A stretch of 46,697 bases of DNA from an uncultured Ruminococcus sp. (GTDB lineage: Bacteria; Bacillota; Clostridia; Oscillospirales; Acutalibacteraceae). The stretch is taken from contig CACXAO010000017.1 of the NCBI GenBank assembly GCA_902765625.1, positions 1 through 46,697 of the forward strand. The letters run 5' to 3'. The translations under genes were made by a program, and so were the position numbers. Under the pieces are notes generated by a model. The model ran no database searches, was not told the DNA's origin, and saw nothing but the letters and a program-made list of their open reading frames with translations. Below, piece by piece: positions 40,539 through 46,697 of this stretch (positions within the stretch are counted from its first letter, which is position 1; each line of letters opens with the position of its first letter).

Positions 40539-41360
40539 TTATTTCTTGTTGGGGTTCTTGATCATTCTTCCGTTGACGAAGATGTAGTCGTCCTCGGTGT
40601 TGTCGGTGACGATCGGAGTGTCGTCAACCTCCTCCTTTATCGGGTTGACGAAGTCGCCTACGCTCTCTATCAGCCCCTTCGAGACCATCGCGACCTCGAT
40701 GTAGGTTATCAGCATCGGGTAAACCGCGGCGACAATCACTCCCACAACGATTTTCCACACGCCCTCGGCATATACGAACACGAGCACCGCGATTGCTGCA
40801 GCTGCGACGATCATCACCAGCGCGATGAGGTTGCGCAGGATCTTGCCGAGGATAAGCAGCAGCGAGTTCTTGTAGATATCTCTCCACCTGAGCTCGTAGG
40901 TAACGCTCATAAGCGGCGCGTAGAACATCATTATCATCAGTCCGGCGGTAAAAAATCCGTAGAAGCCGAGAATATAGACGAAGGTGACGTCGGTCTGCGC
41001 CTGAATAAAGTAATACATAAACGCGAACATAGCGCAGGCGCATATGAGGTAGGTTATCACACCGTGGAGGATAAAGACCTTCCAGCACTCCTTGACCGCC
41101 GAAAAGAACGTGGGCACAACGGGAACGTAGTCGTTCTCGATTGCGTACTTGCGGATAACAACGACCAATCCGGAATAAAAAATCGTTCCGGGGATGATTC
41201 CCAAGCCCCAGACGAGGACGTTGTTGAAGCCGGTCAGTATACTCACGCCGATTGAAGCGCCGACGCAAACGGCAAGCGCAGCCGAAAAAATAACTCCGGC
41301 AAGCAAAAGCTGCGGCAGCTTCTGAAAAAACACCGCGGCGGGTTTTGTTCTTTTTTTCAT
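40539..41360 (-). CDS. polytopic membrane protein, YesL/DUF624-like
   Basis: A 273-residue membrane protein with about six hydrophobic segments (near residues 15-40, 48-65, 92-118, 125-150, 170-195 and 200-225) and a hydrophilic, acidic C-terminal tail ending NGRMIKNPNKK. Sequence motifs are weak. The topology, the FFSAVKECWKVF-type segment and the position beside a carbohydrate ABC transporter suggest the YesL/DUF624 group, whose role is unclear. The start at 41360 follows AAAGGATT; the longer frame adds 16 residues without a site. It is divergent from the transporter operon. Confidence 0.55.
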   Translation of the reverse strand: MKKRTKPAAVFFQKLPQLLLAGVIFSAALAVCVGASIGVSILTGFNNVLVWGLGIIPGTIFYSGLVVVIRKYAIENDYVPVVPTFFSAVKECWKVFILHGVITYLICACAMFAFMYYFIQAQTDVTFVYILGFYGFFTAGLMIMMFYAPLMSVTYELRWRDIYKNSLLLILGKILRNLIALVMIVAAAAIAVLVFVYAEGVWKIVVGVIVAAVYPMLITYIEVAMVSKGLIESVGDFVNPIKEEVDDTPIVTDNTEDDYIFVNGRMIKNPNKK

Positions 41361-41545
41361 AATTTCAATCCTTTTGCATTCAAATCTAAGACTATATAAT
41401 GATAACACAAAACGACTGTGTTTTTCAATATTTCACAAAAAATAATTTTGCGCACAAAAGGTTCAAAACGCTCGTATTCGGTAAAAAGTTGTCAGAATTA
41501 TTTCAAAATGCTTCAAAATTGAAAACAAAATTAATAAAATATCTC

Positions 41546-41574
41546 TTGCAATTTTAGCGATTTGATGATATATT
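41546..41574 (+). promoter_or_regulatory. promoter of the carbohydrate ABC transporter operon
   Basis: TTGCAA (41546-41551) and TATATT (41569-41574) have a 17-bp spacer. The 5' leader to the GTG start is about 75 nt. Confidence 0.65.
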
Positions 41575-41654
41575 ATAAACAAGAGGGGCTTGTCTGCCTC
41601 TACGCAATGCCCGACGTTTTTCGGGTAAATAATTTTTTAGAAAAGGTGATTAAC

Positions 41655-43025
41655 GTGAAAAAGGAAACAATCAAGAGAGCGGCAGCCGTCACTCTCGCTG
41701 CCCTTATGGCAGGATCCGCTCTCGCGGGCTGCGGCGGCAATTCGTCCTCATCAACCGACTCAAAGGCTGATTCCAAGACCGAGTCCAAAGCAGACGCTAC
41801 AGGCGGAAAGGTTTATTATCTGAACTTCAAGCCCGAGCAGGACGAGGCTTGGCAGGCTCTTGCCAAGAAGTACACCGAGGAGACCGGCACAGAGGTAACC
41901 GTTGTTACCGCTGCCGAGGGTACCTACGAGCAGACCCTCACCTCCGAGATGGCTAAGGGCGACGAGGCTCCCACACTCTTCCAGGTCAACGGCCCCGTTG
42001 GTCTTGCCAAGTGGGAAGACTTCTGCAAGGACCTCAAGGACACCGACATCTACAAGCAGCTCACCTCCACCGACTATGCTCTGGAGAAGGACGGCAAGGT
42101 TTACGGTATCGCATACGTAATCGAGTCCTACGGCATTATCTACAACAAGAGCCTGCTCAACAAGTATTTTGAGTCTGACTTCGCAACCGTTAAGAAGATC
42201 GACGACCTCAACAGCTTTGACAAGCTCAAGACCGTTGCTGAGGAAATCCAGGCTAACGCTGACGCTCTCGGCGTAAAGGGCGCGTTCACATCTCCCGGTA
42301 TGGACAGCTCCTCCGACTGGAGATTCAAGACCCACCTCGCAAACCTTCCCATCTACTTTGAGTATCAGGCAGACGGCATCTCCGATACCGACGCTATCAA
42401 GGGCACCTACCTCGAGAACTACAAGAACATTTGGGATCTCTACATCAACAACACCACCTGCAAGCCCACCGAGCTCGCTTCCAAGACAGGCGCTGAGTCT
42501 GAGGCTGAATTCATCAACGGCGAAGCTGTATTCTTCCAGAACGGCAGCTGGGAGTACGGCGCAGTTACCAAGGACGACGCTATGAAGGACGACGACCTCG
42601 GCATGCTCCCGATCTACATCGGCGTTGGCGACGAAGCTAACCAGGGTCTCTGCACAGGTACAGAGAACTATTGGTGCGTAAACAGCGAGGCAAGCGAAGC
42701 TAACCAGGCTGCTACAGAGGCGTTCATCAACTGGTGCGTAACCTCCGAGACCGGTACCAAGGCTATGGCTGAGGACATGGGCTTTGTAATTCCCTTCAAG
42801 GCTGCTCAGGAGTCTCAGAACGTATTCGTTAAGGCTGACAAGGAATACACCGACGCAGGCAAGAAGCCCGTTTCCTGGAACTTCACCACCATGCCTTCCG
42901 AGGATTGGAAAAACGGCGTAGGCGCTGCTCTTACTCAGTATGCTGCAGGCACAGGCGACTGGGATGCTGTTAAGACCGCATTCGTAGACAACTGGAAGAC
43001 CGAAAAGGAAAAGGCCGGCGAATAA
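41655..43025 (+). CDS. carbohydrate ABC transporter substrate-binding lipoprotein
   Basis: A 456-residue extracellular solute-binding protein of the family 1 (MalE-like) type. A lipoprotein signal peptide ends at the lipobox LAGC with Cys26, followed by a Ser/Asp/Lys-rich linker. The two-lobed binding domain then shows EQDEAWQALAKKYTEETG, NGPVGLAKWEDF and GIAYVIESYGIIYNKSLL. The sugar cannot be read from sequence. The GTG start at 41655 follows AAAAGGTGAT; the longer frame from 41562 adds 31 residues with no ribosome site. Codon use is strongly biased, as expected for an abundant protein. Two permease genes follow after an internal terminator. No ATPase gene is present, so a shared MsmX-type ATPase is likely. 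Confidence 0.94.
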   Translation: MKKETIKRAAAVTLAALMAGSALAGCGGNSSSSTDSKADSKTESKADATGGKVYYLNFKPEQDEAWQALAKKYTEETGTEVTVVTAAEGTYEQTLTSEMAKGDEAPTLFQVNGPVGLAKWEDFCKDLKDTDIYKQLTSTDYALEKDGKVYGIAYVIESYGIIYNKSLLNKYFESDFATVKKIDDLNSFDKLKTVAEEIQANADALGVKGAFTSPGMDSSSDWRFKTHLANLPIYFEYQADGISDTDAIKGTYLENYKNIWDLYINNTTCKPTELASKTGAESEAEFINGEAVFFQNGSWEYGAVTKDDAMKDDDLGMLPIYIGVGDEANQGLCTGTENYWCVNSEASEANQAATEAFINWCVTSETGTKAMAEDMGFVIPFKAAQESQNVFVKADKEYTDAGKKPVSWNFTTMPSEDWKNGVGAALTQYAAGTGDWDAVKTAFVDNWKTEKEKAGE

Positions 43026-43072
43026 TTAAAACTATTTCCAAGGTTTTAGCTTTCTGAATTTATCTAAAATCA

Positions 43073-43108
43073 AGGAGGCTGGGATACTCTCAGCCTCCTA
43101 TGTTTTTT
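43073..43108 (+). terminator. internal terminator/stabilising hairpin between binding protein and permeases
   Basis: AGGAGGCTG pairs perfectly with CAGCCTCCT (9-nt loop), followed by ATGTTTTTT. Partial read-through would give more binding protein than permease, a common arrangement. Confidence 0.85.
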
Positions 43109-43141
43109 ACGGTATGAGTGACTATAAGAAAGGCAAAGAGT

Positions 43142-44008
43142 ATGTTTAAAAAACCTAAAAGAAAACTATACGCCTTAATCTTTGTCGTTCCTACTTTTGC
43201 TGCCTTTGTTATCGGATTCATCTATCCCTTTATCAGAGGCATCTACCTCTCGTTTTTCCAATTTCAAATTGTATCAAAAACGAAGTTTGTAGGCTTTGAC
43301 AATTATATCAGGGCTTTTCAGGACGAGAGCTTTCTCCGTTCCTTCTGGTTCACGCTCGGCTTCGTTGTTGTCAGCGTAATACTGATCAACGTTATCGCGT
43401 TCTTCGTAGCTTACGCGCTGACGCTCAAAATCCGAGGCTCGAATATTTTCAGAACCGTATTCTTCATGCCGAACCTCATCGGCGGTATTATCCTCGGCTA
43501 CATCTGGCACCAGATTTTTGACGGCCTCCTCCGCAACCTCGATATGCCCTCTCTCGTTACAAACGAAACTCTGGGCTTCTGGGGCTTGGTAATCCTGATG
43601 TGCTGGCAGCAGGCAGGATATATGATGATCATTTACATTGCGGGCTTCCAGAGCGTGCCCGCAGACCTCTACGAAGCCGCAAAGATCGACGGCGCAAACA
43701 AGGGTCAGCTGCTTACCAACGTAACTCTGCCCATGATGATGCCCTCGATCACCATCTGCAGCTTCCTCACGCTCACCAACTCATTTAAGCTGTTCGACCA
43801 GAACCTCGCGCTCACAGGCGGCGCTCCGCTTGTTGACGGAGTATGGACGACCCGTATGATGGCGCTGAACATCTACAAGACCTTCTACGGCGAAGGAAAA
43901 GCCGCAAAGGGTACAGGTCAGGCTGAGGGCGTAATCTTCTTCCTGATCGTAGTCGTCATTTCGCTCGTTCAGCTCTACCTCACCAGAAGAAAAGAGGTGC
44001 AGGCGTAA
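43142..44008 (+). CDS. carbohydrate ABC transporter permease (MalF/UgpA-like)
   Basis: A 288-residue inner-membrane permease with six predicted membrane helices. It has the EAA loop EAAKIDGANKGQLLTNVTLP near residue 185, which contacts the ATPase. The N-terminus KKPKRKLYALIFVVPTFAAF is typical of the MalF/UgpA type. The start at 43142 follows AAAGGCAAAG by a normal spacing; a GTG 24 bp earlier opens the frame but lacks a site. It overlaps the next permease by 1 bp (TAATG). Confidence 0.94.
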   Translation: MFKKPKRKLYALIFVVPTFAAFVIGFIYPFIRGIYLSFFQFQIVSKTKFVGFDNYIRAFQDESFLRSFWFTLGFVVVSVILINVIAFFVAYALTLKIRGSNIFRTVFFMPNLIGGIILGYIWHQIFDGLLRNLDMPSLVTNETLGFWGLVILMCWQQAGYMMIIYIAGFQSVPADLYEAAKIDGANKGQLLTNVTLPMMMPSITICSFLTLTNSFKLFDQNLALTGGAPLVDGVWTTRMMALNIYKTFYGEGKAAKGTGQAEGVIFFLIVVVISLVQLYLTRRKEVQA

Positions 44009-44883
44009 TGGCAATGGTTAAAGCGGTTGAACCCAAATACAAAAAGAAGCAGACCGCGGGTATGAAATTCCTCACATGTCTATTTGCCGTCGTGTCTGTT
44101 ATCTACGTAATGCCGGTTCTCATCGTAGTTTATAACTCGTTCAAGGCGAACTCCGACATCGCGACAAACCTTTTTGCGCTTCCGAACGCCGACACCTTCT
44201 ACGGCATTCAGAACTACATAAAGGGCATGACCTTTGGTAACTACCCGTTCTGGGAAGCGGCTCTCTGGAGCCTGATGATCACCGTCGGCGGCGTTGTGAT
44301 TATCCTTTTCTGCACCTCAATGGCAGCGTGGTATATCCAGCGTTCAAACACGATCATCTGCAAGATCATCTACTTCTTCTGCATCTTCTCGATGGTAGTA
44401 CCCTTCCAGATGGTAATGTTCACCCTCTCAGACACAGCCAACAGCCTCAAGCTCGTTACCCCGTGGGGTATTCTGCTGGTATATCTCGGCTTTGGCGCGG
44501 GTCTTGCCATCTTCATGTTCTCGGGCTTTGTAAAATCGATCCCGATTGAAATCGAGGAAGCGGCTGACGTTGACGGCGCAGGTCCTCTGAGAACCTTCTT
44601 CAGCGTTGTGCTCCCGATCATGAAGCCCACCTTCATTTCGGTTGCTATTCTCGAAACAATGTGGATCTGGAACGACTATCTGCTTCCGTACCTGATTCTC
44701 GACGGCAAGCTCTACCGCACGATCCCGATTCACATGCAGTTCCTCAACGGCAGCTACGGTCAGACCGATAACGGCGCTATCATGGCTCTCGTTGTACTGA
44801 GCATTCTGCCTATCGTAATCTTCTACTTCGCCTGCCAGAAATACATCATCGAGGGTGTTGTTTCCGGCGCGGTAAAGGGTTAA
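44008..44883 (+). CDS. carbohydrate ABC transporter permease (MalG/UgpE-like)
   Basis: A 291-residue membrane permease, partner of the preceding one, with six predicted helices and the EAA loop EEAADVDGAGPLRTFFSVVLP near residue 190. Its start shares one base with the upstream stop; AGAGGTG provides the ribosome site. An alternative ATG two codons later is possible. A strong terminator ends the operon. No glycosidase or LacI-type regulator is adjacent. Confidence 0.94.
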   Translation: MAMVKAVEPKYKKKQTAGMKFLTCLFAVVSVIYVMPVLIVVYNSFKANSDIATNLFALPNADTFYGIQNYIKGMTFGNYPFWEAALWSLMITVGGVVIILFCTSMAAWYIQRSNTIICKIIYFFCIFSMVVPFQMVMFTLSDTANSLKLVTPWGILLVYLGFGAGLAIFMFSGFVKSIPIEIEEAADVDGAGPLRTFFSVVLPIMKPTFISVAILETMWIWNDYLLPYLILDGKLYRTIPIHMQFLNGSYGQTDNGAIMALVVLSILPIVIFYFACQKYIIEGVVSGAVKG

Positions 44884-44915
44884 CCGATCGCAGACAGAAA
44901 CAATTTAAAAACGTA

Positions 44916-44946
44916 AACAGGAGAGCGTTGACTCTCCTGTTTTTTT
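44916..44946 (+). terminator. Rho-independent terminator of the ABC operon
   Basis: CAGGAGAG pairs with CTCTCCTG (6-nt loop), followed by TTTTTTT. It lies against the end of the convergent serpin gene. Confidence 0.92.
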
Positions 44947-46453
44947 ATGTGTTCGGAAGATTCTCGACCGTGCCGATAAATATCGGGGTGTTGGTCTTTG
45001 TGTTGATTATCATATAGAGGAACGGTCTGTTAATGTAAACCTTTCTGTCCTCGTCGCCCGAAGCAGAACCGATATTTATCGTCGCGGTAACGGCGGCTGC
45101 TCTGGTACCTTCTTCGTTGACGGAGATGACCGTCTTGTGAAGAACCTCGCTGACAAACGGACTTGCAGCGTTCTTGTCGGCAAGCATATTCTTAAAATCG
45201 GCGTTGCTTGTGAACGCTTCCTTCATGCCGAGCGCCTGCAGATTATCGGACAGCTCGTCGTTGTACTCTACCTCGAACTTAGGCAGCTTTGTATCAACCC
45301 CACTCTCAGGAACAGACATATTGTTGAGAATGTTTGTCAACCTCTCGCCTGTAAGCGAGTTAACGTAATCATTCAGCTTAACTCCCTCGTCGGGAAGAAT
45401 CGCGGCAAAAGCGTAGTTGCCGTCGTCATAGTACTTCACAAAACCCCGAGCGTAATCGTCCTTCAGGTAGAAATCCTCAATAGATTCCATAAAATCAACG
45501 ATGGACTCAGTGCCGTCCGAGTTGGTGAACGTGCCCTTGCGAACATCGCCGGGATATGAATTGCCGGTTCTGGGATTGTAGTAACTGCTGACGTAAGGTA
45601 TGTTCCACTTCGCGTCGAAGGTGATCGCGTTTATCAGGTACATCATCGCGGAGGGGTCAATGTCGCTGAGAATCGACGGGATCATATCGTCGGTCTTTTC
45701 GCTGACCCAGCTGTTGATATTCTCGAGAGCCGGCTCATTGAACATCGTCGGGAAAACTTCGGCGTTGTAGCTGTCCTTTACGCTTCCGATATAATCAGAG
45801 CTGATTTCAGCCGAATTTTCCGAGGTGTTGTACCAAACCGAATTGGCAATATTTAACATCGTGCTATTCTGATTCGGATTGCTCAGGTAGCCGGGATAGC
45901 TCTTGAGGTACGATATAAGCAGAGACCGCGGCATCCCGAGGGTATTTTCCATCTCCCTGAGGGTGTTGCCGTTTGCGCCGTTCTCTGTCATACCGAGGGC
46001 GTACATTACAGACAACGGAGAAACGAGCGTGTTCTCATCGTCGGCAACGCTGCCCTTGAGAAGCTTCACCGAGAAATCATTCATCGCCTGACTGCCCTTG
46101 CTCTCGATCTCCTCGTCGGTATAAACAGGCTCGGTCGGCGGCTCCGTAAAAGGTTCGTCGGAAATCTCGAACTGCTCGTCATTAATTTCCTGCTCGGCTG
46201 AGATTTTCTGAACCGTTGTTGCGTCGGTAATCTCGATTTTGCCGTTTTTATCTAAATCGGCGACGGTTTTCTGCGCGTCTGAAAACTCGTTAAGACCCGC
46301 AACGTTCATTTGAATTATCGTAGCGTCAACAACGTTGACCTTGCCGTTCAGGTCGGCGTCGCCGGCTTTGACCGTCTTAGCGCCTGCGGATATCATCGAA
46401 ACAGTGCCGAATATCATCGCGGCGGCAAGACAGACCGCTATTGCTTTCTTCAA
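44945..46453 (-). CDS. secreted serpin with N-terminal dockerin
   Basis: A 502-residue exported protease inhibitor. A signal peptide (KKAIAVCLAAAMIFGTVSMI) is followed by a type I dockerin module (about 31-85) with two calcium-loop repeats, DADLNGKVNVVDA and DLDKNGKIEITDA. A Pro/Glu-rich linker precedes a full serpin domain (about 125-500). The hinge of the reactive loop, NEEGTRAAAVTATINIG, is intact, so inhibition is plausible; the scissile bond is predicted near GSAS. The dockerin would anchor it to a cohesin scaffold, as in known cellulosomal serpins of Clostridium and Ruminococcus. Start: TTG at 46453, 10 bases after AAGGAG, is preferred; a GTG three codons upstream is too close to the site. 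Upstream ORF extension is spurious. Confidence 0.9.
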   Translation of the reverse strand: MKKAIAVCLAAAMIFGTVSMISAGAKTVKAGDADLNGKVNVVDATIIQMNVAGLNEFSDAQKTVADLDKNGKIEITDATTVQKISAEQEINDEQFEISDEPFTEPPTEPVYTDEEIESKGSQAMNDFSVKLLKGSVADDENTLVSPLSVMYALGMTENGANGNTLREMENTLGMPRSLLISYLKSYPGYLSNPNQNSTMLNIANSVWYNTSENSAEISSDYIGSVKDSYNAEVFPTMFNEPALENINSWVSEKTDDMIPSILSDIDPSAMMYLINAITFDAKWNIPYVSSYYNPRTGNSYPGDVRKGTFTNSDGTESIVDFMESIEDFYLKDDYARGFVKYYDDGNYAFAAILPDEGVKLNDYVNSLTGERLTNILNNMSVPESGVDTKLPKFEVEYNDELSDNLQALGMKEAFTSNADFKNMLADKNAASPFVSEVLHKTVISVNEEGTRAAAVTATINIGSASGDEDRKVYINRPFLYMIINTKTNTPIFIGTVENLPNT

Positions 46454-46478
46454 GCTGATCACACTCCTTGTCCTGATA

Positions 46479-46507
46479 ATTGTATCACAAAAATATATTC
46501 TTTTCAA
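46479..46507 (-). promoter_or_regulatory. promoter of the serpin gene
   Basis: On the minus strand TTGAAA (46502-46507) and TACAAT (46479-46484) have a 17-bp spacer, just downstream of the rRNA terminator. Confidence 0.65.
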
Positions 46508-46519
46508 CTTTTTTATTTT

Positions 46520-46552
46520 AAAATAACAAAGCACCATCGTGTGATGGTGCTT
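46520..46552 (-). terminator. terminator after 23S rRNA
   Basis: On the minus strand AAGCACCATC-ACAC-GATGGTGCTT, a 10-bp perfect stem, is followed by TGTTATTTT. A smaller hairpin AGGGC-ACTT-GCCCT with TTTT (about 46559-46575) precedes it. Confidence 0.8.
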
Positions 46553-46641
46553 GTATGTAAAAGGGCAAGTGCCCTGAAAACTGAATAAAGAAGAGATAAT
46601 TGAAAAGTAAATACTGACTGACCAAAGTTCATTTGTTCGTA

Positions 46642-46697
46642 TGGTCAAGCCCTCGACCTATTAGTACTGCCAAGCTGAATGCCTCACGGCACTTACA
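46642..46697 (-). rRNA. rrl: 23S ribosomal RNA, 3' end (partial)
   Basis: Read on the minus strand, the last bases of the window are TACTAATAGGTCGAGGGCTT and GACCA, preceded by GTGTAAGTGC-like sequence. This is the conserved 3' terminus of bacterial 23S rRNA. The gene extends beyond the right edge. After the 23S end come a TTTATTCAGTTTTCAGGGC spacer, typical of rRNA operons, and a terminator, with no 5S rRNA in between. Confidence 0.92.

Noticed and set aside
46454-46648. N-terminal extension of the serpin
   Set aside because: It would run through the rRNA terminator and the serpin promoter. The signal peptide begins at the chosen start.

Overview
The window looks like a chromosomal stretch of an anaerobic gut or rumen Clostridia bacterium, most likely a Ruminococcus-type member of the Oscillospiraceae. 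The clues are a secreted dockerin-serpin, a complete set of [FeFe]-hydrogenase maturation genes, class I (iron-sulfur) fumarase in two subunits, GC-rich codon use with strong AT-rich promoters, and the gene order mreBCD-PBP2-minD-mgsA typical of Clostridia. The genus is inference; only the broad placement is well supported.

Layout. 1-1530: two small unknown genes of different composition (probably mobile-element cargo), a candidate small RNA with its own promoter and terminator, and a structured stretch resembling a group II intron remnant. 1532-4670: initiator tRNA (minus strand), metG and tatD. 4831-7072 (minus): a two-component system. 7241-12192: fumarase alpha and beta, then ddl-murF-upp. 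12300-17468: sirtuin, a small Cys-rich redox-type protein, acetolactate synthase and a GH13 glucanase. 17659-20915: zapA-like gene, U32 peptidase, dUTPase. 21038-26485: mreB-mreC-mreD-PBP2, minD-like, and a methylglyoxal-synthase homologue. 26649-29750: hisS-aspS. 29938-34494: a membrane-stress-type module resembling Bacillus ydjG/H/I plus a Tim44-like zinc-ribbon protein. 34523-38674: a candidate attenuated leader, then a TM1266-type regulator and hydE-hydG-hydF. 38780-39411: toxin-antitoxin pair. 39462-41360 (minus): GH25 lysozyme and a membrane protein. 41546-44946: a carbohydrate ABC transporter with an internal terminator. 44945-46697 (minus): dockerin-serpin and the 3' end of 23S rRNA, with no 5S gene following it.

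How the genes work together. Cell-wall and shape genes dominate: ddl and murF make the peptidoglycan precursor, MreBCD and PBP2 run lateral wall synthesis, and ZapA/MinD relate to division. The min part of the cluster is eroded: minC, minE and rodA, usual in this neighbourhood, are absent, MinD lacks its usual membrane-targeting tail, and the neighbouring methylglyoxal-synthase homologue has lost three catalytic residues while keeping its phosphate-binding motifs. The HydEFG set builds the H-cluster of a hydrogenase encoded elsewhere.

The most unusual feature is repetitive DNA. Palindromic elements of at least two families sit between genes throughout. One family has arms made of 7-bp tandem units beginning with ACT, flanking a conserved core that ends in TTCAC; one arm has grown to 34 perfect-length heptads just upstream of the ydjI-like promoter. 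These elements split the fumarase operon, separate metG from tatD, and supply the C-terminal codons and stop of two proteins. The best candidates for something undescribed are these elements, the altered methylglyoxal-synthase homologue, and the structured leader before the hydrogenase-maturation operon.
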